From the NCBI GenBank assembly GCA_033297075.1, contig MU858113.1, positions 62,001-126,000 of the forward strand: a stretch of DNA of 64,000 bases, given 5' to 3'. Below, one piece after another: positions 1-9,270 of this stretch. Made by a program: the position numbers and the translations under genes. Source of the DNA: Rhypophila decipiens (Eukaryota > Ascomycota > Sordariomycetes > Sordariales > Naviculisporaceae). How positions within the stretch are numbered: position 1 is the stretch's first letter; the number at the start of each line of letters is the position of its first letter. Under the pieces are notes generated by a model. The model made no database searches. It was not told where the DNA came from and saw only the letters and a list, made by a program, of their open reading frames with translations.

Positions 1-952
1 CAAAAGCTGCTACGTGTGGGCGCGACGACAGCGGAAGAAGGTTACATGGCAACTGGTGAACCAACTGCAGTCTGTCAGGTATGCTTATCCAACATCTCCA
101 GATTCAACGATACTGACGAGGATAAGTCTGTACGAAAAGGACTTTCGACCCTCTACAGTGTCAAAGTTGCGCAATCAATCAACAGATGGCAATCGCCGGA
201 TCTTCGCCGAGACGATCATATTGAGCATTTGCATGAAGAGATGTGATGCGAGGGTGGACGCTGTCGGGCGGGTGTTTGTTGCGAAAATATGAGCGAAAAG
301 CATCATGCTATTGAAATTCACAATCCGTCACACGATTCTTGACAATATTGACAGTTGAGAATCCATCCTGGTATATCATAATGGTATTTTTGGCGAAAAG
401 TGATGTTACGGTCTCGGGCCCGTCGAATAATAGCCTTTATGACAACCAGTTCTGTTTGATTGCTCTTTTTGTTATATGAAGTTCCGATGTAGATGCCCAT
501 CTCGTAGGCTTTATCATCATGTTCTTTGGAAGAGGACAGGAAATCGGAACTTCGTGACCAATATGCAGCATTTTACTACAGTTCGAAATACATGGTCTAA
601 TGCTTGTGCGTCTTGGGCATTAGAACCCAAGGCTATCGAGTTTCTGCACGGTTGATGTTAGCCTATTAATGGACTTGTGGTCTGGAAGAAGATGCACCTG
701 AGAGGACACATGGTGAAACGGTTGGGACAGTTAGCCTGGACTGGCATGAGCTCTTATCGTTGTCAAGTCTGGTTCCTTCCTTAGTGGTCCGTACAATCTA
801 GATAAAGAATGTGAAGGTAAAGACGCAATGAGACCCACAAGACCCTCCGGTAAATGGGAAGGTGTGTCCGTTCTCTCAATCCCCATTTGTAATTTCCTTC
901 CAGTTATGGTATGGCCTTTCCCAACAGCAACGAAATGTTTGAACCCTCCGAG
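1..952. other. No confident gene (left edge)
   Basis: A frame open from base 1 to a stop at 246 on the plus strand could be the tail of a gene lying to the left, but it has no recognisable domain. The rest up to 952 shows no coding signal that I can support. The sequence just before 952 is the 3' flank of the minus-strand gene that follows. Confidence 0.4.
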
Positions 953-1339
953 TCAGGAAGAAGCCGTCATCCCCGCCAGTCCCCAAGCTCCAAAACACCA
1001 TGAAGCCACCAAGCGAAAAGCAGGCCACCCAAGCAAACCCGTCTCCTTCCAAACAAACCAGCTGTCTACAATGCCAACATAGAACCCCATAACAGCCATA
1101 AGCGTGTCCACTTCTCGATACTGGCCTCTGAAATAATAGAGAAACAACAACAGGCCCAGCACCGTGGTTCGCGCCATGCCTATGGCCATGATGGGATGTG
1201 TGGCCGGCTCGCCGGCAATGCGCTCTGGAAATCCGAATTCGAGTATCGCTCCACGGGCATTGAACAGCGGCCAGATTCCGCCAAATGTGGTGGTGCTGGC
1301 CTGGAAAAGCGCCGGGATGTGCCTGAGCGAGAAGGGCAT
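953..1339 (-). CDS. DUF4267-like small membrane protein
   Basis: This is a single-exon gene of 128 residues. The ATG at 1339-1337 is chosen because the open frame upstream is low-complexity and untranslated-looking, while the protein from this Met starts directly with a conserved-looking segment (MPFSLRHIPALF). Three or four hydrophobic stretches are visible (around GMARTTVLGLLLFLYYF, a second near AVMGFYVGIVDSWF, and a third near the C-terminus), so it is probably an integral membrane protein. Length, spacing of the helices and the GFPERIAG stretch fit the fungal DUF4267 family, whose function is unknown. It could have an unrecognised upstream exon. The family assignment is from memory and moderate in confidence. 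Confidence 0.6.
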   Translation of the reverse strand: MPFSLRHIPALFQASTTTFGGIWPLFNARGAILEFGFPERIAGEPATHPIMAIGMARTTVLGLLLFLYYFRGQYREVDTLMAVMGFYVGIVDSWFVWKETGLLGWPAFRLVASWCFGAWGLAGMTASS

Positions 1340-1722
1340 TGTGATGGGTTTCGTGAATGATTGTCTGTTTGTTGTTTTCTTTGTAATGCTGGCTCGGACG
1401 ATCAGATGGGTTGAATGTATGATCGTCGGGTGGAGTGATGGATTTATATTTCTTTGGAACGATAAAGACACAAAGCGACACGAACAAGAGAGAGCAAGAG
1501 CGATCATGGTTGAATTAAGGCCACGAAGCGGAAGTTTGAAGGATTACGCCAAGGATCATCTACCAACATCACTACGTAGGACCCGATCCGATTGGTTCAT
1601 TCCCACAGGATCTCACCCCTACAGCGATATTCACCACAGTATATCTAGTTCCACTGTATTCGACAAAACCACGTGCCTTCTCCGAAACCAGTACGAGCAT
1701 GCCCCGAACGACCCCATTCATC

Positions 1723-2297
1723 AAGAGGCCGTCTAACCGTACGTGTGCCACCGTCTTCCCACACGTGAACCCCAACAATTCTCCAACAAAAAACGTACCC
1801 CAAAGGCGCCCACCCACAAAAACCCCAATTTCTGTATGGCAAAATCAGTCTTGACATGGGGTCCAACCTACACCAGCCACATACGGTTTTTTTCACTGAT
1901 CAGTACGGCGTATGCCAAAGTCATGAATTTCAATCAGTCAATTCGTTGAATTCGCTCAAAAACGCTGAATTCGCTCAAATCGATCAAAAACGACGAATTC
2001 GCTGAATCGCTCAAAAACGCAATAAAACGATCAATCAACTGAATTGACCGGGCTGACTTTGTATGGAATACAGGGTGCAGGAGAAAGAACTGTATTGAGT
2101 ACGGAAGAATACTGAGTGTGGGGGAAAAATATGGCTTGTTTTGTCAAAATGTTTGTTGCATTGCAAAGACCGGTTTTAGCGTACAAAAAATCGATTTTTT
2201 GATGCGGGGTGACATTGGGGTACAGCGCGGATGACTCTTTTTGGTTGGGGTTCACGTGTGGGAAGACGGTGGCACACGTACGGTTAGACGGCCTCTT
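1723..2297. mobile_element. MITE-like TIR element, 54-bp perfect ends
   Basis: Bases 1723-1776 (starting AAGAGGCCGTCTAACCG) are an exact reverse complement of 2244-2297. Inside these ends the two arms remain similar but diverged for roughly another 90 bp (shared GTACCCCAA, a run of A/T, then a GTCTT block). The centre (about 1930-2045) is built of short A/T-rich repeats of TTCGCTCAAAAACG and TCAATCAAC type. CATC occurs immediately outside both ends in the same orientation and may be a 4-bp target duplication. No transposase is encoded in the 575 bp, so this is a non-autonomous element or a deletion derivative. It ends 13 bp from the stop codon of the dioxygenase gene. Confidence 0.75.
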
Positions 2298-2310
2298 CAT
2301 CAATGCGCTC

Positions 2311-3716
2311 CTAGTTCATCAATGGCGAAGGGGTAGGAAGCGGGTCAGCGGTCGGCAGACCCCCGGTAGTAGGGAGCGGAGCTGCCGTAGGGAAACCGCC
2401 AGTCGGGAAGCCCGGCGGGAACGCCCCAGGAGGGAAGGTGAATCCCGGAGGAAATCCGCCGGGCGGGAAACCGCCACCGGGGGGAGCGGGATTCGCCTTG
2501 CCGCCCTCAGCATACAAAGTCGAAGCGGCACTCATCTCTCTAGCCAGCGTAACATTGATTCCAAAGCTAATCCATGACATCAATCCGCCAGCAAAATCAC
2601 CTTGCTCGCCGAGAAAGACGTACTCCATGAACGGGTCCGAAACAGCTGCCGCCTGTTGGAGCAAGAAGTCTTGTGCGTTGGTGGTTAGGGCCTGGGTATT
2701 TTCCGTGTAGGGGGATTGTGTCTCCACGGCGTCGATGAGTTCCTGGTCGAAATAGATTTGGCCCACGTGGGCGGCGGTGAGGTCCATGAGTGTACCGTTG
2801 GGTTGGGCGGTGGCGTTGAGGTGGACGGCGACGTGGATGTGCGTCGTTCGGCCGATGTAATGACCTGGGAACATTGTGTGGAATTGCACGGCGCCCTCTT
2901 TGTCGGTCTTTTGGGCGCCTCGGAACATGGTGTTGTTCAGGTTGGACATGTCGGCTGCGCCGTTGCCGTTGCCTTGGGCGACGACGCCGCCGTATACGCC
3001 GGTTGAGTTGCAGTCTGTTCCGCCGAAGATGAAGAGTTAGCGGACTGAGCAGGTCGAAGTTGTGAACTTGTGGTGGAGAGGCGGTCATATACTTACGCCA
3101 AATCTCCAGGTACACATCTGGGATGGGCAAGCATGTGTCCATGTCGACAATCTGGATGTCGACGGCCAGGGGGACGCCTGCTTCTTCGTCGGTGATGTCT
3201 TGGCGGATGTACTCGCCGGCCACGTCTGGAAGTCCATGCGGTTAGCATGACGGATATTTGCGCGCAAGGTGTTGGGCTGGCGGCTTACAGTACGGCCCCT
3301 CAATCTGCTCGGGGCTCAGGACGCAGGAGGCATTGCCCGCGAAGAGAACCGAGGGATCAGTCCGGGCTGTATACTCGGCAAGAGACTCGTGCGACTTTTG
3401 GATCGATGGTGTGAATGCCTCGCGACCTATGAGATGTCAGCTTTACCTCCATGTCTCCTATTGCCTCAAATTTGGCATGGGACTTACCATCCAATCCCCG
3501 TTTCTTCAACAAATTCCCGGTCAAGGCATTTCTGCGCTTGATGTTGCTGGCATGGACGCCCCGAGCCCGCAGCTTGTCGGCGCAATGGCTGAGATCATTC
3601 TTGTTCTGGGCGAGAAACTCGGCCCGCTCCTTCAACTCTTGGGTGTGGTCGTGTCCTGGGTGAGTGGCGACCAAGCCCGCCAGAAAGGCAGTTGAGAGGA
3701 TAGTTGGGATATGCAT
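2311..3716 (-). CDS. Secreted intradiol ring-cleavage dioxygenase
   Basis: Four exons, complement of 2311-3014, 3097-3225, 3289-3426 and 3488-3716, give 399 residues. The family cleaves catechol-type aromatics between the hydroxyls with non-haem Fe(III). A hydrophobic signal peptide (residues 1 to about 18) predicts secretion, as in the extracellular fungal branch. Splicing restores the family motifs: GPYY at 120-123, IWHCNSTGVY at 164-173, PGHY at 215-218 and HIH at 224-226. By analogy with catechol 1,2-dioxygenases the iron ligands would be Tyr173, Tyr218, His224 and His226, so the enzyme should be active. The last ~75 residues are a Pro/Gly-rich tail of GGFPPG-like repeats, absent from bacterial enzymes. 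A likely role is attack on lignin or plant phenolics. The stop codon lies next to the TIR element. Confidence 0.92.
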
Positions 3717-4394
3717 CTTTGATGCAGTGTACTGGTGACGAAGTGAAGTGAAGGTCAGTCCTAAAAGACGCGTCCACTACTGACTTTAACTACATAAAAT
3801 TCCCGCGACGGGATGTGGGCGTCTGGTCCCGATCCATTATATGCCATCATCCGATCCCTACAATAAGTCACAGACGACCTCGGGACTAAGAGACAATTTT
3901 GGCAGGTCACACTATAACGTCTTCGCGTATTTAAGCAAAAACACGCAATAACGTAGGATCGTTTATGCGAGGAGCCTATGGGCGACCCCAAACCGTTGTA
4001 AGCCGCTGTATTACCCGACAGCCCGGGGTCTCGCTACAACATGAGACCCGGGATGAGTAGCCATCCCCACCCAGTTTGGAAGGTGTGCCAAGAGTTATTC
4101 GGATGGTGATGTGGCCCGCGACTCGTCATCCCTCATTGCCAATGCCGGAGATATATTAACCTGTAAGGCACGGATAGGAAGGTCGGTAGCACGCCCCCCC
4201 GATCGTGCGATTATCTTATCTCGGAGATCAATGGCCTGTCCTTCGTCTGCATTGAACGGAATTGGCGATGGCATGTGCAACCGTTACTGTATCGGTGTAT
4301 TCCTTCCACAGAGCATTCAGCTTCATTCCATGGATTCCAAGGCCGAAGGACGGTTGAAGGGAGGCAACTGTCCAGATCGAAGTTACCCAGGGTT
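3717..4394. promoter_or_regulatory. Upstream region of dioxygenase, no gene seen
   Basis: This is the 5' flank of the dioxygenase gene. I see no coding frame with family features on either strand and no clear repeat. Confidence 0.4.
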
Positions 4395-4560
4395 CCAAGC
4401 AAGCCCGCTTCTCTGAAGCTAAGGCAAATCAACTGAATCCAAGCCAAACAAAAGAGGGCAAAATACTATCCATCCACACTAATTCAGCTATACCGCTTGA
4501 TCTAAACTACGTGAACGACTTGAAATAGAAGCACTACTATATATAGCCCTCACCCTTCTT
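4395..4560 (+). repeat. Dispersed repeat, copy A
   Basis: About 165 bp are recognisably related to 29250-29400 in the same orientation. Shared blocks in the same order include GGCAAATCAAC, an AAAGAGG block, AAATACT, a CAGCTATAC/TAGCTATAC block and a CTATATA...CCCT block. The copies have drifted (many transitions), which fits an old transposon end or solo LTR. No coding part is associated here. Confidence 0.55.
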
Positions 4561-7500
4561 TCACGAAGACCTCTAAAACCTATGAATGCTTTCATTATAT
4601 ACCCCTTTAACGGCTATCTAATTAGTTCAAGTAGTTATAGCAAACAGTTTATGTTCCATGAGAAACAGTTCACATTCCTACAAGAGATAGTTCAGAGAGT
4701 CCCCAATATCCAATTCTCGAAGCTTTTATTAATAGCTATCTGCTTATACATTTCTCTTCCAATTTATTTCAGCTACACCTTCTCCTCTCACCCTAACGAA
4801 GAAACAAAAGTCCCAACCGGCCTCGATTGGCGAGTAAGCGTCTCAGCTCCAATCCTCCCAGTCCCCCTCACATCACGAAATTCCTCACACCAACACGGGG
4901 GGGAGCAGGTCTCGTCCAGTATCCGCACAAAACCTTTTACAACCGTCCCCGCACACGATATCTATACTTTTTATTCGTAGTTGCACAGCTAAAGATTACA
5001 TGGCGTATGGATTACCGAAAGGAATCGTCAAAAGCTCCGAAGGCACAGCTCGGAAAGAAAACCCGGAACCAAAGATCGAACTTCTCAAGCAGCCGGCTTC
5101 TAGGCGACTCGAGGGAGATATCTGAAGAGGTCCATACTATCCGTCTTTACTGGGGAGATCGGCTACGATCTCCCATCTTTGGCTCTCCTGGGACCCGATG
5201 ATGGCTCGAGCAATGAGGAGGAGAGTGAGGACGCCAAAGACGCTGCATCATTATCCATCGCAAAGATTATGAGTGCGATCGATCAGTCCACACAACCTCC
5301 ATCATATAAACCCTGCCCTGCAAATCACACAACAGCATCTGGAGCGGGAGCAGCTGTGTCTGGGCCAGCCGGAGCAGCGAAGGAGGTCTCGACCACGGGA
5401 GTAGCAGAAGTCCGATGACGTCCATCGGACACCGCGAGAGCCGATTTGCTGTAAAGGCGGACTTGTAGGAGCTCCATAGTGGGAACCATCTCCGAGGTCT
5501 CTTCCGGCCAGTACTGTTCCTCTGGTCGGCGCCCTTCCTTCGTCGAAACTGTTCCTTCTCTTTCCTCTCTCTTTCGGCTTTGGGATCGACCAAACCACCC
5601 TCGTTTCAACGTAAAACGAATGGGGTATTGGCGAGGTCCACCCTCAAACTATCTTTCTTGGGAGGTGGATCGTCGAAGATATTTAGAGTGCCGATATTTA
5701 GCGGCCCGGACGAACTATCCTATAGTTCGGATCCAGGGTATTGCTGTTCTAAAAGCAATCGGCTCGGTCTGTACGGGCGCGCCCGATCTCGCCGCTGCCT
5801 TGGTGAGAGGCATGGTTGGATGTGAAGAGGCGGTGGTGGGAGAAAGATGAATATGCACTAATGAGTGTAGGGATAGAAAATATAGGGGAGAATGGGCTGA
5901 TGTGTGGCTGAAGTGTGTGTGTGTGTGGTGGGGAAGTGTCGATATTGCGAAGTCGATATGATATAATCGTATATCTCGTAGTTAAAAATCGTCTTTGTGC
6001 TGATATAAAGTTGAAGACGACGACGATGATGATGATGATGAAGGGGAGAAAGTTGGCCTTGACTGAGAACTGATCACTTATTCATAGAGGATATTTGAGA
6101 TCTGAGGAGACATCTCAGCTACTTGAAGCTGCTGTCTTGGAAATAATAGCACAATATATTTCTGTCTATGTTGGCTTGTAGTACTCACCGAACCATCGGG
6201 ACTGATCTTCTGTGAGAGGTGAATCGTAGATAAGATCTCTACGGAGCTAAGCTATGATGTACCGAAGAGGGAAGAGTGCAGGCCATTTATATGGCCTAAC
6301 GGCAGTGCTGCACCTACCGCTGCCTGGTGGGGTACAAAGGCTTCCCCCTGCCTTTGTGGCCCAGGCAACACTCAGGCAACATCTTCAGTATACCTTTATG
6401 ATCATGTTTACAATTGATAACTCGGCTGAACTGTGGGTACAGATCGCTGCTCTTCTTTGTAAAAGGGTAAAAATGTACTGGCCGTTCGTCATATGAAGCA
6501 GATACACAATAAGAGCATGCACCTGGCCAGAGCGTGACAGCGTCCGTCGAGTCAACTTGACAGTCAGTATTGTTAGGTTTGCCTGTTTCATATCATATGT
6601 CGGCCTTGCCTGCTCCGACTGTCACACATTTGCATGTTGCCATGCATGAGCTTGCTCACATATGCGAAGCCATTTCATAGGCTATGTGGTATTGTTGTTG
6701 TTCCCCTATCCCGCACGGCTGGTTATAAAACATATGAATAGTTATCTATTATCAGATTGTTGGGCCTGCGCAACGCTCGTTGTCCAGCTGCCAAGGATCC
6801 ATTTTCTAGCTCATATGAACTCATTTCTTGTGGAATTTCTGTGACAGGTCAACACCCTGGTTAAGATGGAAGCTCGGCTAGTGTGCCAAAGCCTTGAGGA
6901 ACTTGTCATCTATCAGACATACGGATGCTTGTTTCACTTTTGCTGTGGTGTTTGATCTGGTTCTTGTTCTTCAGCCTGTCGCCGATGTTGATCCCGTTCA
7001 TTGTTGTGTTTTCTTTCCGAGGATATGATTTAAGTTTTTGCATTTACGGCTTACCCCTGATCAAGTGACAGACTCATCATTTACTTCTCATTGTATCCTT
7101 TCAGCAGGACCGTACTCAGTATTTGTAGGGTTGCTTGCATTTCCATTCTACTGGACAAGCAATATTGTCTGGTCCCCATTTATTTTGAGCGAAGATGAGA
7201 GAGGGTAACCCTTTTTTTGTCTCAATGTTAGCTTCTTCGGTCGAATGAGATTCACAGTTAAGCAAACATAACGCGCCGTATTCATTACCCGTCCACTTTT
7301 TTGCTGTGGAACTCAATTTTGATTCATGCTTAGCGGACATTTCATTCAAAATGACAGTAATGATAAACTTCCATGGAGATATCATGTTTTAAGATGTGAT
7401 ACATTATCAGACATGCGTTGAACCTCTTGTGTCCTGGTTTCTAAACGACCCCGGTGGGGCCTGAGGACTCTTGCATCTCAAGCCTGCCTAATGTCTGGCC

Positions 7501-7701
7501 AAGCTCAAGGCAGCAATCTCCACCCGCAGTTTCCCAATCCTTCCAGGTCGCCTCACCCCGCTTCTCTGTATAACAATATCTTCTTGGAATGATGTGAGAT
7601 TTCCCTCTCGGCTTTCCTCGTTCAGGAGAGCAAGGCAATCAGCATTTGACTGCTTTTATGCCCAAGTGTGATTTTGCCACGACGATCACTATCACAACAT
7701 C
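4561..7701. other. 3.1 kb without a supported gene; repeats
   Basis: The stretch holds only short frames without known domains. Visible structure is an A/T-rich block (4570-4800), a (GT)n run at about 5912-5927, a GAC/GAT trinucleotide run at about 6014-6041, and an unusual density of the hexamer CATATG (five times between about 6489 and 6815). An acidic frame at 5179-5418 and overlapping minus-strand frames at 5267-5609 could be degenerate transposon coding sequence, but I cannot place them in a family. The last few hundred bases are the promoter of the AIG2-like gene. Confidence 0.4.
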
Positions 7702-8772
7702 ATGGCGGCCGCATCCAAACACACTGAGGAGCTAGTTGATCTCCAAGCTCCAATGTCTTCGGATGACATGGACCTCTCCGACGGCTGGGAAATTGTTTTA
7801 GTCCCAGAAATCGAAGGCGAGATTCCCGAGTTCAAACCCGATGCTGAGGACCAGACTCACGGTCCCGAAGACGATGCCAATACTCAAATCCAAGAAAGAC
7901 TCAAGTCGAAACTGGCCATACATCACGCAAACAAGCAGCTCTCAAAGTCAGAGCAGCACGCAGGCCCGTCATCATGTACCGAAGCTCCCGGTATTCCGAT
8001 CTGGATTGACAAAGCCGAGCAAGCCATCCAAGCCTCATCTGAAATCGACAGCGCAATCCCCCTCAACGACCTGATCACCGGGCTAGGTTTCTCCCCGGCC
8101 GAAACACCCTCAACCCTTCCCTCAGGCCTCGTCGATGCCCTTCGAAACCGCCTTTCCGAAGCATACCTAACCTCGACCCTCAAAGCCGCACAATCATCCC
8201 CCAAACCAAACGAGACCCTCCCGATTTTCGTCTTTGGCGCATTCGTCTTCCCGGCCGTTGTCTGGAGCGTAATACGAGACCTTCAACTATGGAAGGTAGC
8301 GTGTTGCATGACCCCCGCCAGAATCAAAGGCTACAAGAAATGCGCCGTGAGGCATGGAACCTTCCCCGCGGCGTTTCCTAGCGCCGAACCAGACGCGGAA
8401 ATCCAGGGGATGGTGATTTTTGGCATGGATTCTCGGACGCGAAGAAAAAGGTTGGAGCGATTCCAGAACGCTATGTATGACCTGCATCGGGGGATGGCGG
8501 AGATTGTAAGTGCGGAGGGGACGGTTGTGAAGCATGAGGTTGTGCTTTATGTTTGGAATGGGCCTTCGAGTAAGTTGGTTATTCCTGGGGAGGGACAGGG
8601 AGATGGTGGAAAGTGGAGTGCTTCGAGGATGATGAGGGATCCGTGGGCTAGGGGTATTATTGAGCGGAGTGGGGAAAAGATTCCGGAGTGTTGCGGCTGG
8701 GAGGAGGCCCACGGGACTCTGGAGGGAAAGCTGGAGGACTTGAGTCAGAAGATGGATAATATGGAGGTGTAA
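7702..8772 (+). CDS. AIG2-like / gamma-glutamylcyclotransferase-fold protein
   Basis: Single exon, 356 residues. The first ~165 residues are acidic and probably disordered. Residues ~172-295 have the cyclotransferase-like fold signature: a first strand with IFVFGAFVFP, an ARIKGYKKCAVRHGTFPAAF segment corresponding to the family's substrate-binding loop, EIQGMVIFG, and a C-terminal strand YVWNG. Family members with activity release 5-oxoproline from gamma-glutamyl substrates using a Glu in a conserved F-E-G stretch. Here the aligned position appears to be Gln255 (RFQNAMY), so catalysis may be lost or altered. The ATG at 7702 is the first in frame and follows a plausible leader. The C-terminal ~50 residues extend beyond the family core. 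Confidence 0.7.
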   Translation: MAAASKHTEELVDLQAPMSSDDMDLSDGWEIVLVPEIEGEIPEFKPDAEDQTHGPEDDANTQIQERLKSKLAIHHANKQLSKSEQHAGPSSCTEAPGIPIWIDKAEQAIQASSEIDSAIPLNDLITGLGFSPAETPSTLPSGLVDALRNRLSEAYLTSTLKAAQSSPKPNETLPIFVFGAFVFPAVVWSVIRDLQLWKVACCMTPARIKGYKKCAVRHGTFPAAFPSAEPDAEIQGMVIFGMDSRTRRKRLERFQNAMYDLHRGMAEIVSAEGTVVKHEVVLYVWNGPSSKLVIPGEGQGDGGKWSASRMMRDPWARGIIERSGEKIPECCGWEEAHGTLEGKLEDLSQKMDNMEV

Positions 8773-9270
8773 TAACTCGTATGCAGGCAGAACTTGGATG
8801 TTCTTGCATTAGACAAATAGTTTCTTCTTAAATCTTTGCGCTTGATGCCGCTCATTACAAAGTACTTCACCAATGCTTGTATCTGTATGTAGAGCTACTG
8901 TATAATGGTAGGAACCGAGCCGCTGCAACGAGGTGAAGTCTGGGCAATGCCTACACCGAGCTGGAGGCCTCCCTACCTTCCTATTCAGCGATATCGCATC
9001 TTGTGAACGTTCCATCTACATAATTTTGGCGAGAAACGTCCAATTCGGTTCCTTGTACGACAACGCCAAGTACCAATGGATGACCGAGAACGCTGCTCTT
9101 CCTGCAGCCAGCTGCCGGGCACATGTGCACTTCCATCAGGCATAAACCCCGCAGGACTCAGGCTTCTGCCCAACTTCATGAAACTGGACCTGATATCATC
9201 TGTCGAAGCAACTCGAGGACCGTCACAATCCATCCCTCAAAAATTACAGAGAGAAATTCGGACTTGCAAT
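8773..9270. promoter_or_regulatory. Intergenic, promoter of NACHT gene
   Basis: This separates two genes in tandem. An upstream in-frame ATG at 9076 exists, but the segment it would add has no similarity to the start of the STAND N-terminal domain, whereas the ATG at 9271 starts with the characteristic MDPAS. I therefore treat 9076-9270 as 5' untranslated. Confidence 0.45.

Noticed and set aside
1..246. Plus-strand frame open from the window edge, 81 codons to a stop.
   Set aside because: It could be the end of a gene to the left, but there is no motif and the codon pattern is not convincing. One edge is missing, so it cannot be judged.
5179..5609. Acidic plus-strand frame and overlapping minus-strand frames, considered as transposon gag remnants.
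   Set aside because: No zinc knuckle, protease or reverse transcriptase signature, and no flanking LTR pair was found.
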